Source: Clostridia bacterium (lineage in GTDB: Bacteria > Bacillota > Clostridia > Oscillospirales > Acutalibacteraceae). From it: 43,800 nucleotides of DNA. Below are positions 32,091-41,470 of this stretch, piece after piece. The DNA lies in contig JAUMXZ010000002.1 of the NCBI GenBank assembly GCA_030528905.1, forward strand, positions 4,550 to 48,349, read 5' to 3'. The number at the start of each line of letters is the position of its first letter. Within the stretch, counting starts at the first letter, position 1. The position numbers and the translations under genes are program-made. Under the pieces are notes generated by a model. That model was not told where the DNA came from. It made no database searches and saw only the letters and a list, made by a program, of their open reading frames with translations.

Positions 32091-33419
32091 ATGAGACGAA
32101 TTGCGAAACAATTATCTTCATCTCAAATTATCATACTTGGCTTTGCATCTGTAATTTTGGCTGGCAGTTTGCTTTTGATGTTACCGTTTTCTACACAGGA
32201 CGGCAGGGGTGCAATTTTCACTGATGCTCTGTTCACAGCAACATCCGCAGTATGTGTTACCGGACTTGTGGTACAAGATACGGCAACCTATTGGAGCACA
32301 TTTGGTCATATGGTAATAATTTCACTTATTCAAATTGGCGGTATGGGTGTTGTCACGATTTCTATTGCCATTTCAAAGGCATCAGGAAAGCAGATTAGTT
32401 TAAAACAGCGAAGCACAATGCAGGAAGCGATATCTGCGCATCAAGTGGGAGGAATAGTTGAGTTAACCGGGTTTATCATCAAGATGACAGTTATAATCGA
32501 GCTTCTCGGAGCGCTCATTATGGCGCCGACATTTTGTCGGGAATTTGGATTTTTTAAAGGATTGTGGTACGCTCTATTTCACTCAATTTCAGCGTTTTGT
32601 AATGCAGGCTTTGATTTGATGGGAGAAAAAGCTGCATTTTCTTCGCTTACACACTATGTAAATGATCCGATTATCAACTTTGCGATTATGGCACTAATCA
32701 TCACAGGTGGTATCGGCTTTATGACTTGGGAGGATATTAAAAAAAATAAGCATCATATCAGAAAATACAGAATGCAGAGTAAAGTTATTTTCACAACAAC
32801 AGCTTTGTTAATTATTATTCCGGCTCTATACTTTTTCTTTTTTGAATTTGGCGACAAACCACTGGGCGAGCGAATCTTGAGTTCTCTATTTCAGTCTGTT
32901 ACGCCCAGAACAGCCGGATTTAACACATCAGACTTAACGCTGATAAGCCAGACAGGTACAGCAATCACTATTATTCTTATGATCATCGGTGGTTCTCCGG
33001 GGTCTACTGCGGGCGGAATGAAGACTACAACTTTAGCTGTATTGTTTTCTACAGCACTCTCTGTGTTCAGACGAAGAGAACATACACATTTTTTCAGACG
33101 CAGAGTAACAGATGAAGCTATAAGAAATGCTGCAACAATTTTAATAATGTACCTGGTTCTGTTTTTAACAGGCGGCTTTTTAATCAGTCGTATCGAAGGA
33201 TTACCATTGCTTAGCTGTCTTTATGAAACAGCATCTGCTGTGGGAACAGTAGGCTTGACTCTTGGAATTACAACTGATTTAGGAATTGCATCACAGGTTA
33301 TTTTGATTATGCTAATGTATACCGGCAGAGTCGGAGGCTTGACATTAATTTTCTCTGCTCTGTCTGCAAAACAGGGTAACACAGCACGACTGCCACAAGA
33401 AAAATTGACTGTAGGATAA
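32091..33419 (+). CDS. ktrB: potassium channel subunit KtrB/TrkH
   Basis: A 442-residue TrkH/KtrB channel that moves K+ (often coupled to Na+) into the cell. Four pore loops carry the selectivity glycines: TSAVCVTGLVVQD, HSISAFCNAGFDL, VTPRTAGFNTSDL and TASAVGTVGLTLG. About eight membrane helices are visible, and the length fits KtrB rather than the longer TrkH. GGAGG precedes the ATG. It is the first gene of a five-gene operon; the 670-base ktrA follows after 11 bases. I see no c-di-AMP riboswitch in the 100-base leader. Confidence 0.92.
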   Translation: MRRIAKQLSSSQIIILGFASVILAGSLLLMLPFSTQDGRGAIFTDALFTATSAVCVTGLVVQDTATYWSTFGHMVIISLIQIGGMGVVTISIAISKASGKQISLKQRSTMQEAISAHQVGGIVELTGFIIKMTVIIELLGALIMAPTFCREFGFFKGLWYALFHSISAFCNAGFDLMGEKAAFSSLTHYVNDPIINFAIMALIITGGIGFMTWEDIKKNKHHIRKYRMQSKVIFTTTALLIIIPALYFFFFEFGDKPLGERILSSLFQSVTPRTAGFNTSDLTLISQTGTAITIILMIIGGSPGSTAGGMKTTTLAVLFSTALSVFRRREHTHFFRRRVTDEAIRNAATILIMYLVLFLTGGFLISRIEGLPLLSCLYETASAVGTVGLTLGITTDLGIASQVILIMLMYTGRVGGLTLIFSALSAKQGNTARLPQEKLTVG

Positions 33420-33430
33420 GGAGAAAAAAT

Positions 33431-34078
33431 ATGGTATCTGTATTATTGATAGGCCTTGGCCGTTTCGGAAGACATATTATTATGAAGCTTAATGACCTTA
33501 ATCATCAGGTTATGGCTGTTGACCTTGACGAAGAAAGGGTAAACGCTACACTGCCGTTTGTTACAAACGCTCAGATTGGTGACAGTACAAATGAAGAGTT
33601 TCTTTCCTCTTTGGGTATCAGTAATTTTGATGTTTGTATTGTTGCAATTGGAGATAATTTTCAAAACTCATTGGAAACAGCATCTTTATTAAAAGAGTTA
33701 GGAGCAAAAAAAGTAATCGCAAGAGCCTCAAGAGACGTACAGGAGAAGTTTCTTCTTCGCAACGGTGCAGATGAGGTAGTATATCCGGAAAAGCAGCTTG
33801 CAGCTTGGACTGCGATTAGATGCTCCTCTGAGCATATTTTAGAGTACATAGAGCTTGATAATGAATACTCCATTTTTGAGGTCGAAATACCATATGATTG
33901 GAGTGGAAAAAGTATTTTAGAACTGGATATACGAAAAAAATTCCGTCTGAATATTCTTGGTATCAGGACAAATGGAAAACTTAATATGAACATTATGCCA
34001 AATACAATATTAAAATACGGCACATCAATGTTAGTGCTTGGGCACGAAAAAGCAATTCATAAATGTTTTCGTATTTGA
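33431..34078 (+). CDS. ktrA: potassium channel gating subunit KtrA/TrkA
   Basis: A 215-residue cytoplasmic RCK protein that forms the gating ring for KtrB. The N-terminal Rossmann domain has LLIGLGRFGRHI and an acidic end of strand 2 (AVDLDEERV) for nucleotide binding (ATP/NAD). The C-terminal RCK_C domain (YSIFEVEIPYDW to the end) is a common c-di-AMP binding site in the family. The length equals KtrA. Start ATG 33431, AGGAGA upstream. Confidence 0.92.
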   Translation: MVSVLLIGLGRFGRHIIMKLNDLNHQVMAVDLDEERVNATLPFVTNAQIGDSTNEEFLSSLGISNFDVCIVAIGDNFQNSLETASLLKELGAKKVIARASRDVQEKFLLRNGADEVVYPEKQLAAWTAIRCSSEHILEYIELDNEYSIFEVEIPYDWSGKSILELDIRKKFRLNILGIRTNGKLNMNIMPNTILKYGTSMLVLGHEKAIHKCFRI

Positions 34079-34118
34079 TTTATAGTTTTTGATGAAAGGT
34101 AAGGGAGGGGTATTCCTA

Positions 34119-34649
34119 ATGAGAGATCTACTGCTTATTTTGGTTCTTTTAGCGGTATTTGCCTTAGGATATTTTATAATGACGAAAGTTGATCTTTTCA
34201 TAGAGGAAAACCGCCGCCTTACTCTTACAGAAAACAGACATAACAGCCCCCATATTCATATTGCGGCAGAATCTCCTATGCTTTTGGATTCTGTTGCAGC
34301 TCAATTAGAAGCATATTCTAACGCAGACCCTTTTGTAGAAATCTTTTTAAGTACAGGAAAAAAAGAACGGATTTTGCAAAAACTTATGGACGGCACTTTA
34401 GATATACTGCTTTTGACAGAAGTAAAAAAGGTCCCTTTAGATGAGCTGTGTGCAATGATTCAAATTCCATATCGTGCAGAAAGTATTGTATCATCTTCGC
34501 TTGGATTATCTTTTGAAAATCTTGATAAGGAAGATTATATTTTCGTTGTATGGAACAAGTTTGTTAAGTCTAAAGCCCGCGACCGAGTATTGTTTGCAAT
34601 TGAATCAGAATATCGCTTACCCAAAAGCGATGCTAAAAAATATTCCTGA
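34119..34649 (+). CDS. membrane-anchored protein of unknown function in the Ktr-Kdp operon
   Basis: A 176-residue protein with an N-terminal membrane helix (LLLILVLLAVFALGYFI) and an extracytoplasmic or cytoplasmic domain of about 145 residues (HIHIAAESPMLLDSVAAQLE, LMDGTLDILLLTE, FVVWNKF). The alternation resembles the ligand-binding domain of LysR regulators or periplasmic binding proteins. The start at 34119 has GGGAGGGG upstream; an ATG at 34089 is less well placed. Its position between ktrA and the sensor kinase suggests an accessory sensor for potassium or cell-envelope state. That is inference; no family is recognised. Confidence 0.7.
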   Translation: MRDLLLILVLLAVFALGYFIMTKVDLFIEENRRLTLTENRHNSPHIHIAAESPMLLDSVAAQLEAYSNADPFVEIFLSTGKKERILQKLMDGTLDILLLTEVKKVPLDELCAMIQIPYRAESIVSSSLGLSFENLDKEDYIFVVWNKFVKSKARDRVLFAIESEYRLPKSDAKKYS

Positions 34650-34721
34650 TAGTTTTAACCTCCGCACTGTAGAAAAAAAATTTTTTATGTGATAGAATAT
34701 AGAAAAACGGAGGTGAGGATA

Positions 34722-36704
34722 ATGACACAAAATAGATATGAGTACCAAATAAAAGAATCTGATGAGCATATCCTTGTCTGTCTTTCTTCTGCACCTTCCA
34801 ATGCCAAAATCATTCGTACTGCGGCTCGAATGGCAAATGTATTTCATAGTCAGTTTACAGCTTTATTCGTGGAAACCCCGGATTTTTCTGTTGCTTCAAA
34901 GGAAAACAAAAACCGCCTGCAAGAGAATCGCAAGCTTGCAGAGCAGCTTGGAGCTAACATTGAAATTGTATACGGAGAAGATATTCCGTATCAAATCGCG
35001 GAGTTTGCACGAATTTCTGATATTACAAGGATTGTACTCGGGCATAGCACAGTTACACGCAGACATCTTTTTGGAAAACCAACTCTGACAGAGCTGCTTT
35101 TGTCCTATGCTCCCGATATTGATATACATATTATCCCGGATAAAACCGTTGATACCTCATATTACCCTAAAAAAGCTAAACAAAAGTTTCATAGTATGCG
35201 TATTTTGAAAAACTCTTTCACAAGTGCGCTTATTTTGCTTTGTGCAACACTGTTGAGCCTGCTTTTTCACGGAATCGGTTTTACAAGTCCAAATATCATT
35301 ATGGTATACATTCTTGGAGTTCTCCTAACCTCTATTGTAACATCACACCAGGTATACAGTTTGATTTCTTCTATTGCCAGTGTTTTTGTTTTTAACTATC
35401 TATTCACCGAGCCGCGCTTTTCTCTGACGGCTTATGAAACCGGCTACCCTATTACTTTTGTTGTTATGTTTTTAACCGCTTATATCACCGGTGCATTTGC
35501 TATTCGTTATAAGGAGCAGGCACGCCAATCGACTAAAATTGCACACCGCACGAAAATTTTGTTTGATACAGATCAGATGCTTTCAAAGGCTCACGGAAGA
35601 AGTGAAATTATAAAGATAGCTGCTGAACAGGTTATGAAATTATTAGGACGAAATATTGTCGTTTTTGAGAACTTGAAGGGGCAATTATCAGAACCTATCT
35701 TATTTTATACTGATTCAAAACCGGAATACGATATAGAAAAAGAGCGCAGGGCCGCTCAATGGGCACTAGAAAACAATTATGCTGCAGATTCTACGAATGA
35801 ATTTTTTCTTGGTATACGCTATTTCTACTGGTCAATTCGCGCTAATGAACGGGTATACGGAGTAATTGGAATTGACTCATCTGCCGGAGAAATTGATGCA
35901 TCTGAACACGATGTGCTTCTTTCAATTCTTGGAGAAACCGCACTTGCTTTAGAAAATGATCGTAATATAAAGGAAAAGGAAGCTGCAGCAGTTTTGGCAG
36001 AAAACGAGCAGCTTAGAGCTAATCTGCTAAGAACAATCTCCCACGACCTGCGAACACCGCTTACTACAATTTCAGGAAATGCAAGTAACCTTCTTAATAA
36101 TGCAGGCTGTTTTGATAAAGAAACAAAACAACAGATTTATGCTGATATTTATAACGATTCCATTTGGCTTGCTGACCTTGTTGAAAATTTGCTATATGCC
36201 ACTCGAATTGAAGATGGATATATGATTTTGCAAACCTCTACAGAGCTTCTTAGTGAAATTATAGAAGTAGCTATTCAGCACATCAGCAGAAAAGCTGTTT
36301 CTCATTCAATTAAGGTTATTTATGAAGGTGATTTTTTGCTCGTCAAAGCAGACGCCAAACTAATTGTTCAGGTTATCACCAATATTATAGACAATGCCCT
36401 TAAATATACGCCTGATGGCACGAAGATCACTTTGAAAGCAGAAAAAACAGATAATATGGCACAGATAATGATTTCAGATACCGGCGATGGTCTTTCTGAT
36501 GAGCAAAAACAAAAAGTCTTTGATAAATTCTACTGTGGTGAAAATAAAATTGCAGATAATCGCCGCAGCCTTGGCTTAGGACTTTTTCTTTGCAAAGCTA
36601 TAGTCGAGGCTCACGGAGGAACAATCTGTGTCAAAGATAATCACCCGAAGGGGACTACCTTTAGCTTTACCCTGCCATTAGAGGAGGTTATTTGTCGTGA
36701 ATAA
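34722..36704 (+). CDS. kdpD: KdpD-like sensor histidine kinase lacking the N-terminal KdpD domain
   Basis: A 660-residue sensor kinase. Residues about 8-130 are a universal-stress-protein-like domain (ILVCLSSAPSNAKIIRTAAR). DUF4118 follows with four helices, then a GAF-like region. HisKA has its phosphorylated His in LRTISHDLRTPLTTISGN and the ATPase has DNALKYTPDG and GLGLFLCKAIVEAHGG. Full KdpD is about 900 residues; the N-terminal KdpD ATPase-like domain is missing. Start ATG 34722 follows GGAGGTGAGG. It partners with the response regulator, which overlaps it by 8 bases. No Kdp ATPase genes are present, so the likely target is ktrAB. Confidence 0.9.
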   Translation: MTQNRYEYQIKESDEHILVCLSSAPSNAKIIRTAARMANVFHSQFTALFVETPDFSVASKENKNRLQENRKLAEQLGANIEIVYGEDIPYQIAEFARISDITRIVLGHSTVTRRHLFGKPTLTELLLSYAPDIDIHIIPDKTVDTSYYPKKAKQKFHSMRILKNSFTSALILLCATLLSLLFHGIGFTSPNIIMVYILGVLLTSIVTSHQVYSLISSIASVFVFNYLFTEPRFSLTAYETGYPITFVVMFLTAYITGAFAIRYKEQARQSTKIAHRTKILFDTDQMLSKAHGRSEIIKIAAEQVMKLLGRNIVVFENLKGQLSEPILFYTDSKPEYDIEKERRAAQWALENNYAADSTNEFFLGIRYFYWSIRANERVYGVIGIDSSAGEIDASEHDVLLSILGETALALENDRNIKEKEAAAVLAENEQLRANLLRTISHDLRTPLTTISGNASNLLNNAGCFDKETKQQIYADIYNDSIWLADLVENLLYATRIEDGYMILQTSTELLSEIIEVAIQHISRKAVSHSIKVIYEGDFLLVKADAKLIVQVITNIIDNALKYTPDGTKITLKAEKTDNMAQIMISDTGDGLSDEQKQKVFDKFYCGENKIADNRRSLGLGLFLCKAIVEAHGGTICVKDNHPKGTTFSFTLPLEEVICRE

Positions 36705-37395
36705 GTTTCAGATATTAGTTGTTGAAGATGATGTACCGGTACTGAATCTGATTACAACCACATTAAAGGCCCATAACTATCGGTTCATTACTGCAGTTAA
36801 CGGTGAATCTGCTGTATCAGAAACCGCATCACATAATCCTGACATAATTTTGTTGGATTTAGGCTTGCCGGATATTGATGGTGTGGAAGTAATCCGTCGG
36901 ATTCGCAGTTGGTCGTATGTACCGATAATAGTCATCAGTGCAAGAAGCGAAGACAGTGATAAAATTGATGCATTGGATGCTGGTGCAGACGATTATCTGA
37001 CAAAGCCGTTCTCTGTTGAAGAGTTGTTAGCTCGTCTTCGTGTTACTCAAAGACGACTTGCATTGATGCATAATATTGGTAATGAACAGGCGATTTATCA
37101 AAACGGTCTTTTGAAGATCGACTATTCAGCCGGCTGTGCGTGGATTGGCAAAGAAGAATTACATATGACGCCGATGGAATATAAGCTCTTGTGTATTCTG
37201 GCAAGAAATACCGGCAGAGTTCTGACGCACAAGTTTATTTTACAAAATGTCTGGGGAAGCAGTTGGGAAAAAGATATTAGCACTCTTCGTGTTTTTATGG
37301 CAACTCTTAGAAAAAAACTTGAATCAGCACCTAATTCACCGCAATATATCCAAACTCATATTGGTGTTGGATATCGTATGAATAAGGTGGAGTAA
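36697..37395 (+). CDS. kdpE: KdpE-like response regulator
   Basis: A 232-residue OmpR/KdpE-type regulator. The receiver has acidic EDD (10-12), phospho-acceptor Asp 54 in ILLDLGLPDIDGVE, and Lys in LTKPFSVEELLARL. The C-terminal winged helix (MTPMEYKLLCILARNTGRVL, then STLRVFMATLRKKLE) binds DNA. The start is GTG 36697 with GAGGAGG upstream, overlapping the kinase gene. It is the last gene of the ktr-kdp operon. No clear terminator follows in the next 100 bases. Confidence 0.93.
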   Translation: MNKFQILVVEDDVPVLNLITTTLKAHNYRFITAVNGESAVSETASHNPDIILLDLGLPDIDGVEVIRRIRSWSYVPIIVISARSEDSDKIDALDAGADDYLTKPFSVEELLARLRVTQRRLALMHNIGNEQAIYQNGLLKIDYSAGCAWIGKEELHMTPMEYKLLCILARNTGRVLTHKFILQNVWGSSWEKDISTLRVFMATLRKKLESAPNSPQYIQTHIGVGYRMNKVE

Positions 37396-37533
37396 TGCTG
37401 TAGGTCTTTATCTTTTATATTCTTAGTTTATTATAATATAAATAATAAACTATTAAAAAAGTTTAATACTCCCCCATTGTTTTCTTTGGACTTAACTGTA
37501 TTGTTTTTTATTTGTTACCATATTTTACTTATG

Positions 37534-37562
37534 TTGACATAATAACATCCATTTGTTAAAAT
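37534..37562 (+). promoter_or_regulatory. promoter of the symporter gene
   Basis: TTGACA (37534-37539), a 17-base spacer and TAAAAT (37557-37562), about 32 bases before the ATG at 37595. Confidence 0.75.
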
Positions 37563-37594
37563 TAACACATAAAATATAAAGGTGAGGTAGTGTA

Positions 37595-38995
37595 ATGTTT
37601 GATAAGATTGTTACATTTTTAAATGATGCACTCTACAGCTATATACTTATTATATTGCTTTTGCTCTGTGGTCTGTATTTTACATTCAAAACAAAGTTTG
37701 TACAGTTTAGGCTATTAGGTGAACAGATTCGTTCTGTTACTGAAAAGCCTGACGGAAAGGGTTTTTCTTCATTTCAGGCTCTGATGGTTTCCACAGCTTC
37801 TCGTGTAGGTACCGGAAACATCGTCGGCGTTTCAACTGCTTTATGTCTTGGCGGATTCGGTTCTGTATTCTGGATGTGGATTATTGCCATCATAGGAAGC
37901 GCATCAGCATTTATTGAAAGTACGCTTGCGCAAATTTACAAAAAGAAAGCTCCTGACGGCAGTAGCTATGGCGGTCCTGCTTATTATATCGAGGCAACTT
38001 TAAAAAATCGTGTAGTATCTGTAATATTTGTAGTGCTGCTTATCATCACTTATGGAGTCGGTTTTAATATGCTCACTTCATATAATTTACAGTCAACTTT
38101 CTCTTCCTATTCTTTCTATGACCCTCAGACTACACCTTTTATTATCGGGGCAATTCTTGCGGTTATTATCGCTTACTGTCTGTTTGGTGGCGGTAAAAGA
38201 ATTATAAAGGCCACAAGCTTAATCGTTCCGATTATGGGTATTACTTATATACTTGTAGCAGTTTTGGTTACCCTTATGAATTTTACTGCTCTTCCTGCGA
38301 TATTTACAAGAATTTTTACTGAAGCTTTTGATTTTAATGCTATATTCGGAGGTCTTAGCGGTTCGTGTTTGATGTACGGTATTAAACGCGGCCTGTTTAG
38401 TAATGAGGCCGGTGTCGGTTCTGCTCCAAATGCCTCTGCTTCTGCTGATGTAAGCCACCCTGTAAAGCAAGGACTTGTTCAGGTTCTCTCTGTTTTTATC
38501 GATACCATCCTTGTTTGCTCGGCTTCTGCATTTATGTGTATGAGCTCAGGTGTCCAGCCTACTGCAGAGCTTTCAGGCGCACCTTATGTACAAAAATCTC
38601 TTGAGGCAACTTTTGGTTCTTTCGGCCCAATATTTATCACAGTGGCTATGATTCTCTTTGCTTTTACTACCCTATTGGGTAATTTATTCTATGTTGACCA
38701 AAGTATGGCTTATTTGCTTGGTAGACTTCCAAGCGAAACTTTTAAAAAAGTTTATTACATAATAGCTTCACTTGTTATTTTCGTTGGATCTATTTTAAGC
38801 GCCGATTTACTTTGGGGTCTTGCTGATATTTTTATGGGCGCTATGGCACTTATCAACTTGCCGGTTATTGTTATCTCCAGTAAATACGCAATCCGTGCTC
38901 TTAACGATTACACAAATCAGCGACAGCTCGGCAAAAACCCTACGCTTTGTGCTAAGGACATAGGTATAAGTGATAAACTCGACTATTGGCAGTAA
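37595..38995 (+). CDS. alsT: sodium:alanine (AGCS) symporter
   Basis: A 466-residue AGCS-family amino acid:cation symporter importing alanine or glycine with Na+. Family marks are FQALMVSTASRVGTGNIVGV in the N-terminal third, GGPAYYIE, and GIKRGLFSNEAGVGSAPNAS, the family's strongest motif. About eleven hydrophobic segments are present, and the length is standard. GGTGAGG precedes the ATG. It is monocistronic, between its own promoter and a terminator. The substrate (alanine or glycine, possibly glutamine) cannot be fixed by eye. Confidence 0.93.
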   Translation: MFDKIVTFLNDALYSYILIILLLLCGLYFTFKTKFVQFRLLGEQIRSVTEKPDGKGFSSFQALMVSTASRVGTGNIVGVSTALCLGGFGSVFWMWIIAIIGSASAFIESTLAQIYKKKAPDGSSYGGPAYYIEATLKNRVVSVIFVVLLIITYGVGFNMLTSYNLQSTFSSYSFYDPQTTPFIIGAILAVIIAYCLFGGGKRIIKATSLIVPIMGITYILVAVLVTLMNFTALPAIFTRIFTEAFDFNAIFGGLSGSCLMYGIKRGLFSNEAGVGSAPNASASADVSHPVKQGLVQVLSVFIDTILVCSASAFMCMSSGVQPTAELSGAPYVQKSLEATFGSFGPIFITVAMILFAFTTLLGNLFYVDQSMAYLLGRLPSETFKKVYYIIASLVIFVGSILSADLLWGLADIFMGAMALINLPVIVISSKYAIRALNDYTNQRQLGKNPTLCAKDIGISDKLDYWQ

Positions 38996-39010
38996 TAAAT
39001 ATATATAATA

Positions 39011-39049
39011 AAATGGGTTGTTTCACAAAAAATGTGATGCAACCCATTT
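39011..39049 (+). terminator. terminator after alsT
   Basis: AAATGGGTTG (39011-39020) pairs with CAACCCATTT (39040-39049), with an inner CACA/TGTG helix, followed by AAAATTTT. Confidence 0.75.
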
Positions 39050-39080
39050 AAAATTTTATAATACATTAAACTCAGATAAA

Positions 39081-39114
39081 AATGCACTGTCCAAAGCAAT
39101 CAGGACAGTGCATT
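39081..39114. terminator. terminator of the peptide-use operon
   Basis: A perfect 12-bp stem AATGCACTGTCC (39081-39092) with its complement (39103-39114), 14 bases after the PqqD-like stop on the minus strand. Confidence 0.75.
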
Positions 39115-39127
39115 TAATACTTTAAAA

Positions 39128-39472
39128 TTATTTTTTCTTGTATTTTATAAAGCTATAGCTTTCTAAAACCTTGAAATATTTTGCAAGTCGTTCATAAAGA
39201 GGTTCAGACTTTTCGCCGAAATGCTCCTTTACAAACTCTCCAATTTCTATTATATCTCTTTTGCCATCAATAAGCGGCCAAACAAAGCTACCCATTTCAT
39301 CAAGATGAATGTAACTGACTTTTGGCTTTTTTAAAAGCTTTTGTGCAATCTTATTAAAAACACCTTTGTTATCAATTTCAAGGGTTATAATCCCATTTTC
39401 ATCAGTTGAATAGCGTTGAATCTGCCTTAATGGCACCTGTTCAAGATAATTTTTACCGTTATTCTTCTTCAT
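39128..39472 (-). CDS. PqqD-like protein
   Basis: A 114-residue PqqD-family protein (RiPP recognition element fold). Marks are YIHLDEMGSFVWPLIDGKRD and a C-terminal winged-helix-like region (REIVEF-type GEFVKEHFGEKSEPLYERLA). In RiPP pathways PqqD holds the leader peptide for a radical SAM enzyme; no such enzyme or precursor peptide is seen here. It begins 14 bases inside the end of the OPT transporter gene, so its translation is coupled to peptide transport. It might bind peptides for, or regulate, the transporter; that is inference. Confidence 0.8.
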   Translation of the reverse strand: MKKNNGKNYLEQVPLRQIQRYSTDENGIITLEIDNKGVFNKIAQKLLKKPKVSYIHLDEMGSFVWPLIDGKRDIIEIGEFVKEHFGEKSEPLYERLAKYFKVLESYSFIKYKKK

Positions 39473-41387
39473 TATTTACAACCACTTTATTTCGTTTTGC
39501 CCAAAGAGTATTTTTAAGGAATACAAGCACTATAATTGCAAACAATGCAATTCCGCCAAGGTCTAAAACAGTCGCCGGAATATTACCTGAAATATCAAGA
39601 ACTTGGTCTAAGCCGAAGACTGCTAAAAGTGCAAGTGCGATGCCTATAAGACCTTCACCAGCTATCATACCTGATGAGAACAAAATGCCGTCATTTATAA
39701 CATTTTCGCGGTTAGTTTTCTTCATTTTCATCTTGTCAAACAACAGACGAATAAGACCACCGACCATAATACAAGCATTAAGCTGAACCGGAAGATATAT
39801 ACCGATTGCGAAAGGCAAAACAGGAATACCAACCATTTCAACAACAACTGCGATTGCAGCACCTGTGAAGACTAAAGCCCACGGCAGATTAGCATCCATA
39901 ACACCTTCAACGATAAGCTTCATAAGTGTTGCCTGAGGTGCAGCGAGCTGTTCAGAGCCAAAGCCCCAAGCCTGGTCAAGAAGATAAAGTGTGCCGCCGA
40001 TAGCCAAAGCAGAAGCCACAACACCAACAATCTCAGCAGTTTGCTGCTTTTTAGGAGTTGATCCTAAAAGATAACCTGTTTTAAGGTCTTGTGAAGTATC
40101 ACCCGAAATTGCCGCAACAATACAGATAATTGAACCAATCGCAATAGCACTTGCCATACCTGCAACACCGTCGCTGCCTGTGAGTTTAAGAATCAAAGTT
40201 GCAATCAGAAGTGTAGCGATTGCCATACCGGAAACAGGGTTATTACTGCTTCCAACAATACCAACCATTCTTGAAGAAACAGTGGCAAAGAAAAAGCCGA
40301 AAACAACAATTATAATAGCGCCGATAAGATTAACAGGAATAGCCGGAACAAGCCAGATAAGAAGTGTTAAAACCAAAACAGCAGCTAAAACGATCTTCAT
40401 ACTTAAATCCTTAGAAGTACGTTCATTTGAAACCGCACCGGATCCCTTAATGCTTCTTAAAGCGCCTGTGAAGGTTTTAACTATAAGCGGTAGAGATTTA
40501 ACAAGACTTATAATACCACCTGCTGCCAAAGCACCTGCGCCTATGTAACGAATGTAGCTGCCCCAGATAGCGCTTGCGCCGCCTTCTGCAAACATCTCGC
40601 CAATGGTTTGGTCTACACCGGGATAAAGAATAGTGTTTTCACCAAAAAGCACTATTAAGGGGATTAGAACCATCCAGCTTAAAACACCGCCCGCAAACAT
40701 ATATGATGAAATACGAGCTCCACAAATATAACCAACTGACATAACAGCAGGATAAATTTGTGTACCGATAGTACCCATAAAGCCCTTTATCGTATAGGAA
40801 ACCTCACCCGAAACAGCTTTAAGACCATCAATAATAAACTTAAAAAGTGCCGCAAAGCCCATACCTGCAAAAACAGTAGAGGCATTAGCTCCACCCTTTT
40901 CACCTGCTAAAAGCACCTCTGCACAAGCGGTGCCTTCAGGATAAGGAAGGGTTGCGTGTTCCTTAACAATTAAGGCATTACGAAGGGGCACCATAAAGAA
41001 AACACCTAAAAGGCCGCCGATTAAAGCGATAAGTGTAATTTCTAAAATTCCGGGCTTATCCATTTTGCCCTCTGCTGCCCACAAAAACAAAGCAGGTAAA
41101 GTAAAAATTGCACCTGCTGCCAAGGATTCACCGGCCGAACCTGCAGTTTGAACGATGTTACTCTCTAAAATAGAGTTCCTGCGCATAATAATGCGAATAA
41201 CACCCATTGCAATAACAGCAGCCGGAATTGATGCTGATACCGTCATACCAACACGAAGACCAAGGTATGCGTTGGCTGCGCCAAAAACTACTGCCAATAA
41301 AACACCCATTATAATAGATGTAACAGTAAGCTCTGCAGTTACCTTTTCGGCGGGAATATACGGCTTAAAATCTTTTTTGTTATCCAT
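39459..41387 (-). CDS. OPT-family oligopeptide transporter
   Basis: A 642-residue OPT transporter with about 16 hydrophobic segments. Family marks are AAVFGAANAYLGLRVGMTVSASIP near the N-terminus, PYPEGTACAEVLLAGEKGG and DTSQDLKTGYLLGSTPKKQQ. OPT proteins import short peptides or metal-peptide complexes by proton coupling. The gene lies 83 bases downstream of pepD and overlaps the PqqD-like gene, forming a peptide-uptake and cleavage operon. Length is typical of the bacterial subfamily. Confidence 0.93.
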   Translation of the reverse strand: MDNKKDFKPYIPAEKVTAELTVTSIIMGVLLAVVFGAANAYLGLRVGMTVSASIPAAVIAMGVIRIIMRRNSILESNIVQTAGSAGESLAAGAIFTLPALFLWAAEGKMDKPGILEITLIALIGGLLGVFFMVPLRNALIVKEHATLPYPEGTACAEVLLAGEKGGANASTVFAGMGFAALFKFIIDGLKAVSGEVSYTIKGFMGTIGTQIYPAVMSVGYICGARISSYMFAGGVLSWMVLIPLIVLFGENTILYPGVDQTIGEMFAEGGASAIWGSYIRYIGAGALAAGGIISLVKSLPLIVKTFTGALRSIKGSGAVSNERTSKDLSMKIVLAAVLVLTLLIWLVPAIPVNLIGAIIIVVFGFFFATVSSRMVGIVGSSNNPVSGMAIATLLIATLILKLTGSDGVAGMASAIAIGSIICIVAAISGDTSQDLKTGYLLGSTPKKQQTAEIVGVVASALAIGGTLYLLDQAWGFGSEQLAAPQATLMKLIVEGVMDANLPWALVFTGAAIAVVVEMVGIPVLPFAIGIYLPVQLNACIMVGGLIRLLFDKMKMKKTNRENVINDGILFSSGMIAGEGLIGIALALLAVFGLDQVLDISGNIPATVLDLGGIALFAIIVLVFLKNTLWAKRNKVVVNNEEE

Positions 41388-41470
41388 ACTCTCTCCATTC
41401 CGTCGAAAAACGACTTTTAAATTTAACAGCCCTTCTATGATACCATAAAATCCGACTTAATACAATAAAT

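Noticed and set aside
40180-41448. Long plus-strand frames opposite the OPT gene
   Set aside because: They are the mirror of a strongly coding transporter gene, a common artefact, and lack ribosome sites.
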